Source of the DNA: Stackebrandtia endophytica
GTDB taxonomy: Bacteria > Actinomycetota > Actinomycetes > Mycobacteriales > Micromonosporaceae
Reading direction: 5' to 3'
NCBI RefSeq assembly: GCF_006716355.1
Contig: NZ_VFOW01000001.1
Location: forward strand, 2,418,001-2,482,000
DNA length: 64,000 nt
Below the pieces are notes generated by a model. It was not told the DNA's origin. It saw only the letters and a program-made list of their open reading frames with translations, and did no database searches. This document shows, one piece after another, positions 49,498 to 60,130 of the stretch (position 1 is the first letter of the stretch; the number at the start of each line of letters is the position of its first letter). The position numbers and the translations under genes are program-made.

Positions 49498-49936
49498 CAA
49501 CGAGTTCGATCCCGCCGACGGTGCACGTCATGGTGCTCGACGCCGTCGGCCGATCTCCTGGATCAACACGGTACTGATCCTCACCTGCGCCATCGGTGCG
49601 CTCGTCTCGTTCGTCGCGGGTCATCCCAGCCTCGGCGCGGCACTGCTGGCCGGCGGGCTGGCCGGTGGAATCGGTGCCAAGCTGGCTCGTCGGCCCGGCG
49701 CCGGGGATTTCGAGAGAGTCAATGCGTTGGAATACGCGGACGAACGCGAACGGGCCGCCGGAGTGAAGGGGCTCGCGGTCGTCGGTGCGACGGCCATGAT
49801 CCTGACGTTCGGACAGATGGTCGTCGTCACCGTCAGACCCGATGTGACGGTGGCGGGTATGTGGCCGTTCGCCATGCTTCTGATCCTCGCCGCGGTGTGG
49901 ACCGCCGCGAACTGGTACTTCGTTCGTCGCGGCTGA
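49487..49936 (+). CDS. Membrane protein partner of the XRE regulator
   Basis: 149 residues. Four hydrophobic helices (WINTVLILTCAIGALVSF, LGAALLAGGLAGGIGAKL, VVGATAMILTFGQMVVVTV, WPFAMLLILAAVWTAANWYF) with charged loops (EYADERERAAGVK). Its start lies inside the regulator gene, 11 bases before that stop, giving tight coupling. Such regulator and membrane pairs are common and of unknown function; they may sense a membrane signal or compound. Confidence 0.75.
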   Translation: MSSDNEFDPADGARHGARRRRPISWINTVLILTCAIGALVSFVAGHPSLGAALLAGGLAGGIGAKLARRPGAGDFERVNALEYADERERAAGVKGLAVVGATAMILTFGQMVVVTVRPDVTVAGMWPFAMLLILAAVWTAANWYFVRRG

Positions 49937-50001
49937 TCAGTAAACCGGGCGGCAGGAGGTCCGGTACCCACGACGACGGAAGCCGCTCGCAACCGCCGCG
50001 A

Positions 50002-50742
50002 TCAGTCGATCGGTTTACGCCAGACCGATATGTGAGAGGTGCTCTCACCGGTGAAGGGACTGCGTTCCCAATCGGCGAAACGCGCCTCGAACCCCATTCC
50101 CGCGAGTCGGGCCATCAGATCGAGTTCCGAAGGCCAGACGAAGCGGTAATTGTGCGGGGTGTACCGGTAGTTGCCGTCCTCGGCGCGGGTGTAGTGGTGT
50201 GACATCGCACGTTGCGTCACCAGATCATAAGTGTCGAAACCGATGTGCTCGTCGGAGACGTCGAAGGGCACCGCCGACTGTCCGGGAGGCAGTCGGCGTA
50301 GCGCGGGCATACCGACCTCGATGACGAATCGGCCTCCCGGCGCCAGGTGCCGTGCCGCATTGCGGAAGCACTCGACCTGCGCGTCCTGGGTGTAGAGGTT
50401 TCCAATCGTGTTGAACACCAGATAGACGAGCGTGAACTCCCCGTCGACCCGGGTCGTCGCCATGTCTCCGACGACGACGGGAATGTCCGCGGTCTTTCGC
50501 CGCAGTTGCGCGGCCATGGGCTCGGAGTACTCGATACCGGTGACGGCCACGCCCTGTGCTCGCAGCGGAATGGCGACGCGTCCGGTGCCGATCGCGAATT
50601 CGAGCGCCCGACCTCCCGCCGCATACTCGGCCAGAACCGTCGCCGTGGTGTTCAACAGTTCCGGGGCGAACATCGGACTATCCGGTGAGTCATAGCCTTC
50701 GGCCTGTGCCGTCGTCCACAGGTCGCTGGGAACCTCACTCAT
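50002..50742 (-). CDS. Class I SAM-dependent methyltransferase
   Basis: 246 residues from ATG 50740-50742 (or ATG 50743-50745). SAM motif I ALEFAIGTGRVAIPLRAQG, acidic motif VTGIEYSEPM, post-motif GDMATTRVDGEFTLVYLVFNT and PGGRFVIEVGMP. C-terminal part contains RYTPHNYRFVWPSELDLM. No ribosome site is obvious. Isolated gene; substrate unknown. The longer frame to 50859 is unsupported. Confidence 0.82.
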   Translation of the reverse strand: MSEVPSDLWTTAQAEGYDSPDSPMFAPELLNTTATVLAEYAAGGRALEFAIGTGRVAIPLRAQGVAVTGIEYSEPMAAQLRRKTADIPVVVGDMATTRVDGEFTLVYLVFNTIGNLYTQDAQVECFRNAARHLAPGGRFVIEVGMPALRRLPPGQSAVPFDVSDEHIGFDTYDLVTQRAMSHHYTRAEDGNYRYTPHNYRFVWPSELDLMARLAGMGFEARFADWERSPFTGESTSHISVWRKPID

Positions 50743-50928
50743 CATGTCGCGACGATAACGAGAAGCTCCATCGGACGCCACCGTATTACCGCCGAGCTCA
50801 GGTCCACCGACGGTCCGGGCGAGAATCCGATGGAATCGACAAGAATCGTTGCGGCGCAACGGATCCAGCCCGTAGCATCGTAGAGGTGGTGGGGCGCATC
50901 ATGATCGACTTCGAGGCGAGGAGCGACC

Positions 50929-52155
50929 ATGCCTCTGTCATCCAACCTTCCCGGGGCCGTCGGCGACGGCATGCCGTATCGACGCGAAACCCCCTTCGAT
51001 CCGCCCACCGCGCTGTTGGCCCTGCAAGACCGGCCGTTGCGCCCGATGACGTATCAACCGGACGGCGTCGACGGCTGGCTGGTGACCGGTCACGCGCAAG
51101 CGCGGACGATTCTCGCGGATCCCCGATTCGTTCTGGGGCAACGATTCGTCCGGTCCCCCACCGAACTGCCACATTTCTTCGTCTCGGCGTCGGAACACGT
51201 GCCGCCCGGGTTCTTCTTCTTCATGGACCCACCCGATCACACCCGGCTGCGCCGCAAGGTGACCAGCGTCTTCACCGTCAAGGGGATGAGGCGCCTCGAA
51301 CCGCGTATAACGGAGATCATCGAGGACCGGCTCGCCGCGCTGCGTGCGGCCGGCAGCGGTGCCGATCTGATGCACCACTTCGCGCTACCGGTCCCCTCCC
51401 TGGTCATCTGCGAGATGCTCAGTGTGCCGTACGCCGACCGCGACGCCTTCCAGCGCACCTCCGGCGACATCTTCAATCAGGCGTTGTCCGTAGACGCCCG
51501 CAACGCGTCGATGGCCGAACTCGTCGACTACGTCCTCGGACTGGTTCCCGCCAAACGGCGCGAGCCCGGCGACGATCTGCTCGGCAGCCTCGCCGCCGAC
51601 GACGATCTCACCGATGCCGAGGTCGCGGGTATCGGCATGATCCTGTTGCTCGGCGGACATGAGACGACGGCCCACATGTTCGGCCTGGGAACGTTCGCGC
51701 TGTTGGAGCAGCCCGACCAGATGGACCGCCTGCGGACGGAGCCGGAGCTGATGCCCACCGCGGTCGAGGAGCTCCTGAGGTACTTGACGGTCGCCCACGC
51801 GGGCATGATGCGCATCGCGACCGAGGACGCACTCATCCACGGACAGACCATCCGCGCCGGTCAATATGTCACCGTCGCACCTCACGCGGCCAACCGCGAC
51901 CCCGACAGGTATGACCGAGCGACCGAACTCGATGTCGGCAGGAACGCCCAGGGACATCTGGCGTTCGGGCACGGTATGCACCAGTGCGTCGGTCAACAAC
52001 TCGCACGGGTGGAGATGCGCATCGGCTTCACCAAACTGCTCGACGCGTTCGGCGATCTGCGGCTGGCGGTACCCGCCGAGGAGGTTCGAATGTGCAGTGA
52101 CATGTTCATCTACGGCGTCGAGTCGCTGCCCGTCGCATGGGGGGAGGACACATGA
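50929..52155 (+). CDS. Cytochrome P450
   Basis: 408 residues. I-helix GMILLLGGHETTAHMF (Thr for O2 activation), ExxR in PTAVEELLRYLTVAHAGMMR, and haem Cys353 in FGHGMHQCVGQQLARVEM. Size and motifs match class I bacterial P450s such as CYP105. The cognate ferredoxin gene overlaps its stop (ATGA), as in many actinobacterial pairs; the reductase is elsewhere. The reaction is a hydroxylation of an unknown substrate; no biosynthetic genes adjoin. Confidence 0.95.
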   Translation: MPLSSNLPGAVGDGMPYRRETPFDPPTALLALQDRPLRPMTYQPDGVDGWLVTGHAQARTILADPRFVLGQRFVRSPTELPHFFVSASEHVPPGFFFFMDPPDHTRLRRKVTSVFTVKGMRRLEPRITEIIEDRLAALRAAGSGADLMHHFALPVPSLVICEMLSVPYADRDAFQRTSGDIFNQALSVDARNASMAELVDYVLGLVPAKRREPGDDLLGSLAADDDLTDAEVAGIGMILLLGGHETTAHMFGLGTFALLEQPDQMDRLRTEPELMPTAVEELLRYLTVAHAGMMRIATEDALIHGQTIRAGQYVTVAPHAANRDPDRYDRATELDVGRNAQGHLAFGHGMHQCVGQQLARVEMRIGFTKLLDAFGDLRLAVPAEEVRMCSDMFIYGVESLPVAWGEDT

Positions 52156-52349
52156 GGGTAACCGCCGACCGCGAACGGTGCGCGAGCGCCGGGATGTGTG
52201 CCTTGACCGCCCCGAAGGTCTTCGACCAGGACGAGGTCGACGGCCGGGTGATCGTGATCGAGTCGGCCCCGGCTGACGAGGAGGTCAAGGCCGTCACCGA
52301 GGCGATCGAGCTGTGTCCCTCCGGTGCGCTGAGACTGCGATCCACATAG
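52152..52349 (+). CDS. Ferredoxin partner of the P450
   Basis: 65 residues, start overlapping the P450 stop. Cys pattern C-x5-C-x(n)-C-P: RCASAGMCALTAPKVF and IELCPSGALRL, i.e. a [3Fe-4S] cluster with one position (the second Cys of the 4Fe motif) replaced by Ala. It donates electrons to the P450. Acidic surface (EVDGRVIVIESAPADEEVKA) as usual. Confidence 0.93.
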   Translation: MRVTADRERCASAGMCALTAPKVFDQDEVDGRVIVIESAPADEEVKAVTEAIELCPSGALRLRST

Positions 52350-52397
52350 GCCTTTCCCGCTCGCCGGAGGGCACTCGATCGCGGTAGCGTTTGCGGA

Positions 52398-53060
52398 ATG
52401 AAGCTGCCCGAACGACATGTGCGAACCCTGACCGGGTTCGAACGGACGGCAGAACGCGTGTTCACCACCGAACTGGCGCGCCGTGAGGATGCGACACGGC
52501 TGGGGCGAGAGCTCCAGTTGGGTTTCGGCACCGATTCCGAGACCGGTGACGTAGCTGCGCAGCGACTTCGGCTTCCATCCCCGGCCGCGAAGCCGGTGGC
52601 CTTGGCCCTCCAGCTGCTCCGTCCGCTGACCACGTGTGTCGACCACAACGAACCAATGTGGAGCGAGGTGATGTCCGCTCTCGACTTCCACCGTCCACCC
52701 GACGACATGGCGATCACCGAGCGGGTCTCGACACTGCGAGATCGATGGGCTCGGTATCCCGCTCCCCGATTGCAGTTCACGCTGTCGGCCGAGACGACGG
52801 ACGAGGAGAGTCATGACGAGCCCGCCCGAAGGTTCCTCCATGGTGATCTCGGTGACGGAGAACTGCTCGCCGCGCTTGAGGACGACCACATTCGATACGC
52901 CGCCTGTTCCGTGGTCTCGGATGGCTTCCTGTTGGTGAACAGCACCTACCAGGTGCTGCACCGACTGCGGCGCGACATCGCGCCGGAGGACGGCTACTTC
53001 TCACGTCGTCTCCGCGATCGCGCCGCCGCGATGGGATTCCAATGGTCCGCAATGGAGTAA
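52398..53060 (+). CDS. Unrecognised protein
   Basis: 220 residues from ATG 52398 with no strong ribosome site. Soluble, no signal peptide. Notable stretches: VRTLTGFERTAERVFTTELAR, LALQLLRPLTTCVDHN, SALDFHRPPDDMA and HIRYAACSVVSDGFLLVNST. The codon pattern is normal for a gene. No domain is recognised; neighbours give no clue. Confidence 0.6.
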   Translation: MKLPERHVRTLTGFERTAERVFTTELARREDATRLGRELQLGFGTDSETGDVAAQRLRLPSPAAKPVALALQLLRPLTTCVDHNEPMWSEVMSALDFHRPPDDMAITERVSTLRDRWARYPAPRLQFTLSAETTDEESHDEPARRFLHGDLGDGELLAALEDDHIRYAACSVVSDGFLLVNSTYQVLHRLRRDIAPEDGYFSRRLRDRAAAMGFQWSAME

Positions 53061-53101
53061 TAGACTGTCGCAATGTCGACCGTACCTGAGAGGAGCCGGT
53101 G

Positions 53102-53545
53102 GTGACGGAGACGGCTGACCACCGGACGATCACAAAACTGCCCTGGCATGCCTGGGTGATATCGATTGTCGTCATCGCGTTGCAGATCGGTGGAATCTGG
53201 GACTACCTGCAACTTCTCGAACCGAATGTCGATTACGTCGAGTCGAAGGGGTGGGGCTCGGCGGGGGTGGAGTACTTCACCGACTACCCGCTTCCACTAC
53301 GCATACTGTGGACTCTGACTCTCCTGGCCGGCACCGTCGCGCCGGTCCTTCTCCTCGTCCGGTCCCGGTTCGCGGGAGTCTCGGCACTCACCGCCGCTCT
53401 GGCCCAGGCACTGTTGATGGCCATCACCTTGGGGTTCATGGGCCGATTCGGTGCCCTGGGCGGTTTCACCGCCGCATGGGATGCCGGCATCATCGCCGCC
53501 TACGTCGCTTTCTGGCTCTATTGTCGACAGATTGTCCGACGATAG
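53102..53545 (+). CDS. Four-helix membrane protein of unknown function
   Basis: 147 residues; of the two tandem GTG codons at 53099 and 53102 the second has better spacing from GAGAGGAG. Helices near residues 15-35, 60-80, 85-105 and 115-140 (WVISIVVIALQIGGIWDYL, ILWTLTLLAGTVAPVLLLV, SALTAALAQALLMAITLGF, AGIIAAYVAFWLYC). No signature motif. Alone on this strand, converging on an acetyltransferase gene. Confidence 0.7.
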   Translation: MTETADHRTITKLPWHAWVISIVVIALQIGGIWDYLQLLEPNVDYVESKGWGSAGVEYFTDYPLPLRILWTLTLLAGTVAPVLLLVRSRFAGVSALTAALAQALLMAITLGFMGRFGALGGFTAAWDAGIIAAYVAFWLYCRQIVRR

Positions 53546-53552
53546 TGGAGTC

Positions 53553-54146
53553 TCACGCGTAACCGAGGTATCGGCCCGACTTTCCGGCCTCGGCGATCAC
53601 GAATCGCCGGCGCAGGTCGGTCTGCTCGATCAACTCGACCTGCTGGGTGAACTCCTCATTGGTGACGAGGAGATAACCCTCGAAACCCCAGTCACGGTCG
53701 AGCCAGATTCGCAGCGTGTCGAGCAGGGCGCGGTCCATGGATGTGCCGAGGCGGGACTGACGAACCCAGAAATACACCGCCGCCTGGTAGTCATCCCACC
53801 GGTGGTCGCCGAGCGGGGCGATGTCCGCTTCGGTGAACATGCGCGCATCGGTGGACATGAGATACACGCAGCCCAGACATTCGACTTCAGCGGGATCCAC
53901 GACGGTGTAGGTGAAAGCGCGGCCGTCGGCATGTCTCCGCTCCAGACCCGCCAGGTCCTCCCGGTTGGCCCCCACCGTGAAGTCGTCGGTCGGCCAACTC
54001 GACTGCTCCCACCGACGGAGGTAGTGACGGCTCTCCATGACCGCGGCATGGTCCGATTCGGCATCGTCGGCGGTGATCGGCCGGAGAATGAAGTCCTCCG
54101 TGGCCAGACGGTCGGGTACGACGAGGTGCAGCTGTTCGAAAGGCAT
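53553..54146 (-). CDS. GNAT-like acetyltransferase
   Basis: 197 residues from ATG 54144-54146 (54164 possible). Opening FILRPITADDAESDHAAV and TYTVVDPAEVECLGCVYLM fit the first half of a GNAT fold. The classical Q/R-x-x-G-x-A loop is replaced by VRQSRLGTSMDRALLDTL, so acetyl-CoA binding is less certain. C-terminal third is LVTNEEFTQQVELIEQTDLRR. Probably an enzyme of the family with altered cofactor loop. Confidence 0.65.
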   Translation of the reverse strand: MPFEQLHLVVPDRLATEDFILRPITADDAESDHAAVMESRHYLRRWEQSSWPTDDFTVGANREDLAGLERRHADGRAFTYTVVDPAEVECLGCVYLMSTDARMFTEADIAPLGDHRWDDYQAAVYFWVRQSRLGTSMDRALLDTLRIWLDRDWGFEGYLLVTNEEFTQQVELIEQTDLRRRFVIAEAGKSGRYLGYA

Positions 54147-54283
54147 GGCGACTTTCCCATACATCGGTGGCTCGGGAGGCCAACCGTAGTCGCCTCACCC
54201 GCCCGATGCAGCGGAATTTCCTTCGCACCGATGTGCGCCGATGTATCGGCTCCGCTATCGCCGGCGCGCGTGTTGGGTCGTCA

Positions 54284-55870
54284 TCACGCCGATCGGGTCG
54301 TGATCGGGCTCGGAGTGCTTTCGGCTGGAGACGGCCGGCCGATGCGACCTAAGGCCGTAGCCGGGTCATCCTGCACCAGCGCGATACCGACACGGACGCC
54401 GGTCTCGGCCTCCAATCGGTCCGCCAGGCTCGGGTCGTGCGACGTCATGGCCTGCTGCATGGCCTCCGCCGGGGCCTCGAAACCCCGATTGAACAGAACC
54501 GGTGGGTAGAAGGCCATCGCGGCCAGAACGAATGACAGTCCCATCAGGACGAACGTCGATATGAACCCGATGATTCCGACCTCCGAGAAGTCGCCTTCCT
54601 GGCCGCAGCAGTACAAGGCAGGGTCACTGATCAACGACGGTATCGCAAGGACCGGCCATCCCATCCACATCAGAATGACCATCCAGGAGGGAAACCGGTT
54701 TCGGATGTACCAGCGGGCACGGCCCAGACGTGCGATCGCGAGACCGGTGTCGGCGACCGAGACCACACACAGCGCCAGGTAAGTGACGAACGAGAGCCAT
54801 CCCCCGTTGACCACCACAGCAACGAACAGCGCCACGCTCAACAGCGTCCCCAAGATCCGGATACCGAGTGCGAACCATTGGAGGAACAACCACCCGCGCG
54901 CACCCCGAACCTCACGGGTGGTCCCGTCGACCTTCGGGGTGACCCACTTCGGCGCGACCCGTTGACGATGGTCACTGCTCGAACGGCGGTACATCTCCGG
55001 ATCCGGTGGACCGTTCCGGCCGACATACCGACGCTCCACAATGATGCGATCGGCGTTGGAGACGTCCAAGGGGAGATCATCGGTCGTCCACACGTCGAAC
55101 TCGGTGCCACGGATCGGTGCCCAGATCGGATACTCGAAGACGCGAGCCTTGATCAGGGACCGCTCGCCACCGTGGTCACAGGCCAGGTGGACGATGAACT
55201 CGCTCCGCCCGCCGATCGAATCACCGGTGTAGTCCATCTTCTCGACCCACGCCACCGTGTGACGGCCCCGCGCGATGATCTGTTCTTGTTGAGACCACCG
55301 TGTTCGACAACGGTTCACGACCGCGATCGCACGCTGTCCGATGTGTCCGGTCAAGTATCCGACGAGGATCGCGACCGCCGCCCAGGCGAGCGCCGCCCAG
55401 ATCTCGCCACGAACCACCGAGCCCGCCGCCGCGGCCACCAGACCTCCGATGGCTCCCAGTGCGAGCGGAACGGTGGCGAGCCACCGCAGTCCCGGTGTGT
55501 CCTTGCCTTCGATCGTGTTGTGCACTCGATACCCGGCCCACAGCCGGAAGTACCTCCCGATCCATTTGAGTGCGAACGACGCACCGAGCACCAGCGGCAC
55601 ACCGACGAGAATCAACAACATGAAGACGGTGGCGGCGGCGTTGGAATCCTCGCCGGTGAGCTCCGTGATCATCGCGAAGACGCTGCCGTCCAACTCGATC
55701 AGCATCGGGACCGACACGAAGGCGAGCGACCCGAAAATCAGGAACCACAGGACGCCCGTCCCGATGAGCACACCGACCATCCGTCGCCGGTATCCGTCAC
55801 GCATCACCGGTGACACCTGGTGGGGAACGACCGGAGCCTCGGGAAGGATCTGAGACAGCGGGTGTGCCAT
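54284..55870 (-). CDS. Large multi-pass membrane protein of unknown function
   Basis: 528 residues. About eight hydrophobic segments grouped at residues 30-175 and 330-460; between them a soluble domain with RSEFIVHLACDHGGERSLIK and ARVFEYPIWAPIRGTEFDVW that has the look of a beta-rich PH- or DUF-type module. The tail is acidic and Pro-rich. No recognised family. It is followed downstream (136 bases upstream on the chromosome map) by another unknown secreted protein, which may be a partner. Confidence 0.7.
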   Translation of the reverse strand: MAHPLSQILPEAPVVPHQVSPVMRDGYRRRMVGVLIGTGVLWFLIFGSLAFVSVPMLIELDGSVFAMITELTGEDSNAAATVFMLLILVGVPLVLGASFALKWIGRYFRLWAGYRVHNTIEGKDTPGLRWLATVPLALGAIGGLVAAAAGSVVRGEIWAALAWAAVAILVGYLTGHIGQRAIAVVNRCRTRWSQQEQIIARGRHTVAWVEKMDYTGDSIGGRSEFIVHLACDHGGERSLIKARVFEYPIWAPIRGTEFDVWTTDDLPLDVSNADRIIVERRYVGRNGPPDPEMYRRSSSDHRQRVAPKWVTPKVDGTTREVRGARGWLFLQWFALGIRILGTLLSVALFVAVVVNGGWLSFVTYLALCVVSVADTGLAIARLGRARWYIRNRFPSWMVILMWMGWPVLAIPSLISDPALYCCGQEGDFSEVGIIGFISTFVLMGLSFVLAAMAFYPPVLFNRGFEAPAEAMQQAMTSHDPSLADRLEAETGVRVGIALVQDDPATALGRIGRPSPAESTPSPITTRSA

Positions 55871-56005
55871 GGGGATCTCGTTTCTCAGGGGTTCGTGGAT
55901 GCGACGTGGGCACCATCCCGATCGGCAGCCGCGCGTGAGCGGGAGTACGGATCAGCGTTCAGTCTCTCATCACCGCGCACGTCGCCATCGACCGTCGATC
56001 ACGAG

Positions 56006-57409
56006 TCACCCCGGCGCCATCGACCGCGCAGCCTCGATGACGACGTTCACGGCATCCGCCAGCGCACCGTCGAGGTCGTCTCCGCCACCGACCTGATAGC
56101 GCAGGTAGACCGCCAGGTTCCCGTGCCAGAACGCGGCACGCACCTGGACGGCCACCTCGGCGGGATCGTCGGCATCCGCGGAGACGTAGCGCGCCGCCAT
56201 GCTCTCGATGTGTCCGTTCCATCCGTTGACCGTGACAGCCCGATTCGAGACCGGGATCGACTCGACCTCGTATTCACCACCGACCGGTTCACCGCCGAAC
56301 TGCCACCACGAGCTACACGGCTCATCCGGTGGCCAGGGATCGGCATGTTCGACGACGGCGGCCCCAAGTCCGACCCACTCCTCGGCCTGTCGGCGCGCGG
56401 CGTCCGAGTCGGCCTCCAGCTGGTACACCTCGTAGACGGACACCGCGTCGATCGCATCGGAAGCGGACTGTTCGGTCAACCTGTCCGCATCGCTCACACC
56501 GGATGGTCGGACCGTCGTGGAACGGCTCCACCCGGTGTGCCAGAGGCTTTTCTCGAGCCAATCGATCTCGGTACACAGCAGGTCGTCATCTCGACTCCAG
56601 TACTCCATCGCCGCATCCGGATGATAGAAGTCGAGCGTCGGAGCACTCGCCGATACCTGATTGGACAGTGCCGTCGTATCCGGCTCGACCGGCGCGGCGT
56701 TGGCGGGATCACCGCCCAACAGGGACAGCAGCGCACGGGCTGCGGCATCGGCCTCGGCATCCCTCGTCCGGGGAATCGCCTCGGGATCTTCCATGAGTGC
56801 GGACTCCGCGTGCCACTTCATATGCGTCAGAAGTATTCCCCGGGTTACCACGATGTCGTGACGCAGGAACGACGTCGTCTCATTGGTGACCCGGCCCTCC
56901 TCCCCGACTCCGATGATCCGGCCGCCCTCCCATCCGACCTCGGAGAACGGCTGCGACTCGTACTCGACATCACCGTACGAACCGCCCAGGGTCCAGTTCC
57001 CCTCATTCTTTGTGGACAGGACATCGATCGCGGATTCTCGATATCCGACGGCGGTATCCGGGTCGGGGAACAACCACACCGACACCTCGGTCTGGACATT
57101 CGCCTCGGATATCAGACGTCGGGAAATCTGCGGGTGGGCATCCCAGTTGAGGTCCGCGGCCGCAGAACCACCTGGAGGGTGGGGACGCCACAGCTCATCC
57201 TCGGGGTCGATGTACGGCGTCAGACGCGCGGCAACGGCTTCGATCGACCGTGCCGCCGTCGGGGGTGGGTCGACGTCGTCCGACCCGGGGAAGGCGACCG
57301 GCTGGGCAGGCGATGAAACACCTCCGGGTGGCTGTCCGGTCAAGGTGGCCATGCTCAGTATGAGCACGGCCGCGCATCCGAGCAGACGCCTGACGGGTGT
57401 GGAAGACAT
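56006..57409 (-). CDS. Secreted protein with two tandem unknown domains
   Basis: 467 residues. Sec signal (CAAVLILSMATLTG) but no clear lipobox. The mature region seems to hold two similar halves of about 200 residues (SVWLFPDPDTAVGYRESAID in the first; YEVYQLEADSDAARRQAEEW in the second, each followed by a GxxW-type stretch), a pattern seen in extracellular sensor domains of the PknH type. This likeness is tentative. Lies next to the large membrane protein. Function unknown. Confidence 0.6.
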   Translation of the reverse strand: MSSTPVRRLLGCAAVLILSMATLTGQPPGGVSSPAQPVAFPGSDDVDPPPTAARSIEAVAARLTPYIDPEDELWRPHPPGGSAAADLNWDAHPQISRRLISEANVQTEVSVWLFPDPDTAVGYRESAIDVLSTKNEGNWTLGGSYGDVEYESQPFSEVGWEGGRIIGVGEEGRVTNETTSFLRHDIVVTRGILLTHMKWHAESALMEDPEAIPRTRDAEADAAARALLSLLGGDPANAAPVEPDTTALSNQVSASAPTLDFYHPDAAMEYWSRDDDLLCTEIDWLEKSLWHTGWSRSTTVRPSGVSDADRLTEQSASDAIDAVSVYEVYQLEADSDAARRQAEEWVGLGAAVVEHADPWPPDEPCSSWWQFGGEPVGGEYEVESIPVSNRAVTVNGWNGHIESMAARYVSADADDPAEVAVQVRAAFWHGNLAVYLRYQVGGGDDLDGALADAVNVVIEAARSMAPG

Positions 57410-57591
57410 GAGATCGACCGATCCGGTTGGTTCAACGGACCTACGAATATATGCGAGTTCACCTATGATGAGAAACCGCTTGCTTCAACACTTCTCGCGT
57501 CCGTGGTCTGCCCCGGATATGTCATCGCGCCCTTCGGAGACGGCTCGGCCGGTCGGTCCGGCCCCTCGAATCGGAGCCGGACCGAGACGCG

Positions 57592-59190
57592 TCATGCGAG
57601 GTCGCGACGGCGGAATCCGAACAGGCCGATGGCGACCAAACCGGTCGCCGTCACCGTCATGGCCACCAGTGGCACAGCGTCGAAGCTCTCATTCGGCCAC
57701 TGTGGCACATGCGAGAACGGCGACAGGTTCATCGTCCAATCAGGAATATTGAGGAACGCGCCGAGCATGCCGATGACGATGCCGTACGCCAACACGATCC
57801 ACACCAGGTGAACCAGTTTCGGCAGCAGTCCGAACAGCGCGACCACCAATCCGGTCAGCAACCACAGCGCCGGGACGTAGGCCGCCGCACCGGCGAGGAC
57901 CTCGCCCACCAGACCGGCGTCGCCGGTAGCCGCCGCCCCGACTGTGGCCATGGCACCGATTCCCACCAGCGCCACGACCGGACCACCGATCGCCGCGACG
58001 AGAAGGTGCCCGAGGACGTATCGCCACCGGGGAACCGAACCCGACAGGATGGATTCGGTCCGCATCCCGGTCTCCTCACCACGCATTCGCAGCGCGGATT
58101 GCAGGGCATATCCCCCGCTGACGGTTGCCAGCAGCATCACGACGATGCCGAGGAAGCTCTCGACCGGATCGCCACCCATCATCGCGTAGCTCTGCGCGAT
58201 GAACTCGTTGCCTTCCACGAAGGTCTCGATCTCGGGAATGATGCTGCCGTACATGGCGCCGAAAACCGCCAACCCAATGCTCCATGCGATGAAGGTTCCC
58301 CGTTGAAGCCGCCATGCCAGACCAATCGGGCCCGACAGAAACGGTGACGCATCGGCGGCACCGACCCGAGGGGCGAAGATGCCCGCGCCGACATCGCGAC
58401 GGCGACTCAATCCCAAGGCACCGACGAACAACAGCACCGCGACACCCGTCGCCAGCAGCAGTGGCCACCACCGATCGTCGACATAGAACCGGGTCTGTTG
58501 CGCCCAACCAATCGGCGACAACCAGGAGAACGCCTGCACCGACGCGTCTCCCACCGCCCGAGCGCCGTAGGCGAAGCCCAGCGCGGCCATGCCGATACCG
58601 ACCGCGCCGCGGGCGCTGAACGTCAACTGTGCCGCGACGGCTCCGACGCCGGCGAACACGATGCCGACGGCAGCCCCGGCGAACCCGTAGAGCATCGATG
58701 AGGCGGCGCTCAGTTCCGGCAGAACCGCCGGCATCAGCAGTCCGAGCAGCAACGCGATGACCACGTTGAGCGAAACGACGACCGTGACCGCGGCCGCCAA
58801 CGGCGCGTGCCGCCCGATGACCGCGGCGCGGATCAGCTCGGCTCTTCCGGTCTCCTCCTCGGCGCGGGTGTGCCGAATGGTCAGCAGGATGCTCATGATC
58901 GCGATGATGATCGCGGAGTATCCGAAGAACTCCTGCCCGACCATCGCGCCCAGGGTGTAGTCGTCGAGCCCGTATCCGGGACCGGTCATGGCCAGGCCCG
59001 CCGGCCCCTCCATGATGGCGGCCCGCGCCTGACGGGACGCGGCGTCGGGGTAGAGATCGGGAAGGCTGGGTAGGAAGGAGGTGGTGAAGCCGACCAACGC
59101 CAGTATCCAGATCGGGATACGGACGCGGTCCCGCCGCAGGATGAGCCGGATGAGGCCACCGATTCCGGCGAAGGTTCGCTGCCCGATCAT
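57592..59190 (-). CDS. ABC exporter permease (polyketide/anthracycline export type)
   Basis: 532 residues with about twelve helices, an ABC-2-like permease of the large actinobacterial export type ([57 protein letters not shown]-like segment, [20 protein letters not shown]). These typically act as single long permeases that pair with a DrrA-like ATPase. Start ATG overlaps the ATPase stop (ATGA at 59187-59190). Probably exports a hydrophobic compound; controlled by the divergent GbsR-like regulator. Confidence 0.9.
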   Translation of the reverse strand: MIGQRTFAGIGGLIRLILRRDRVRIPIWILALVGFTTSFLPSLPDLYPDAASRQARAAIMEGPAGLAMTGPGYGLDDYTLGAMVGQEFFGYSAIIIAIMSILLTIRHTRAEEETGRAELIRAAVIGRHAPLAAAVTVVVSLNVVIALLLGLLMPAVLPELSAASSMLYGFAGAAVGIVFAGVGAVAAQLTFSARGAVGIGMAALGFAYGARAVGDASVQAFSWLSPIGWAQQTRFYVDDRWWPLLLATGVAVLLFVGALGLSRRRDVGAGIFAPRVGAADASPFLSGPIGLAWRLQRGTFIAWSIGLAVFGAMYGSIIPEIETFVEGNEFIAQSYAMMGGDPVESFLGIVVMLLATVSGGYALQSALRMRGEETGMRTESILSGSVPRWRYVLGHLLVAAIGGPVVALVGIGAMATVGAAATGDAGLVGEVLAGAAAYVPALWLLTGLVVALFGLLPKLVHLVWIVLAYGIVIGMLGAFLNIPDWTMNLSPFSHVPQWPNESFDAVPLVAMTVTATGLVAIGLFGFRRRDLA

Positions 59191-60113
59191 TTCGCCGCCT
59201 CGTGTCGCGTTCCACCGTTGAGGTCGGCGAGTTCCTCCCCGTACTGCCGCAGGAACAGCTCCTCCAACGAGGGCGGTTGACTCACGAGGCCGCGAATGCC
59301 GAAAGTGGACAGTTTCGACATGATCTCGTCGAGGTTCTCGGTCTCGACGTCGAAATCGACCCGGTCACCGTCGGCCGTGTAGTCGTGAACCCCGGTGGCC
59401 TCGGCGATTCCGGAGACCGGACGGATCGTGTGCGCGGTGATGGAGGTGCGGGTCAGGTGCCGGATCTCGGCGAGGGTTCCCGTCTGGACCGTGCGTCCCA
59501 ACCGGATGATGCTGACGCGGTCGCACAGCGCCTCGACCTCCGCCATGATGTGGCTGGACAGCAGCACCGTACGGCCTTCGGCCTTGACTTGCCGAATGCA
59601 CTCCTGGAACACCGATTCCATGAGGGGATCGAGTCCCGAGGTCGGTTCGTCGAGGATCAGCAGTTCGGCGTCGGAGGCCAGTGCCGCCACCAAAGCCACC
59701 TTCTGCCTGTTTCCCTTGGAGTAGGTGCGGGCCTTCTTGGTCGGATCCAGGTCGAACCGCCGCAGTAGTTCCGCCTTGCGGGTGGCGTCGATACCGCCAC
59801 GCATGCGACCGATCAGGTCGATCGCCTGTCCACCGGTCAGGCTCGGCCACAGGTTCACATCGCCGGGGACGTAGGCGAGGCGTCGATGCAGTTCCACCGC
59901 ATCGACCCACGGATCGTCTCCGAAGAGCCGGATCGTCCCGGCGTCGGAGCGGAGCATGCCCAGCAGCACCCGAATCGTCGTGGTCTTACCGGAACCGTTG
60001 GGCCCGAGGAAACCGTGGACTTCACCACTGGCCACCTGCAGATCCAGCCCGTCGAGTGCGCGATGCCGACCGTAGTTCTTGACCAGGCCGGCGATGTCGA
60101 TGGTCGTCGTCAT
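59187..60113 (-). CDS. ABC exporter ATP-binding protein (DrrA-like)
   Basis: 308 residues. Walker [11 protein letters not shown]-loop AYVPGD, signature YSKGNRQKV (as in DrrA-type ATPases), Walker [13 protein letters not shown], switch SSHI. The C-terminal ~90 residues ([14 protein letters not shown] through [10 protein letters not shown]) are the accessory domain. Overlaps the permease by four bases. Divergent from the GbsR-like gene with an inverted repeat between. Confidence 0.92.
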   Translation of the reverse strand: MTTTIDIAGLVKNYGRHRALDGLDLQVASGEVHGFLGPNGSGKTTTIRVLLGMLRSDAGTIRLFGDDPWVDAVELHRRLAYVPGDVNLWPSLTGGQAIDLIGRMRGGIDATRKAELLRRFDLDPTKKARTYSKGNRQKVALVAALASDAELLILDEPTSGLDPLMESVFQECIRQVKAEGRTVLLSSHIMAEVEALCDRVSIIRLGRTVQTGTLAEIRHLTRTSITAHTIRPVSGIAEATGVHDYTADGDRVDFDVETENLDEIMSKLSTFGIRGLVSQPPSLEELFLRQYGEELADLNGGTRHEAAK

Positions 60114-60130
60114 AGCCGAAGATTACCACT

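Noticed and set aside
55820-57316. Long + strand frame opposite the secreted protein
   Set aside because: Arg-rich antisense translation; the minus-strand frame has a signal peptide and normal composition.
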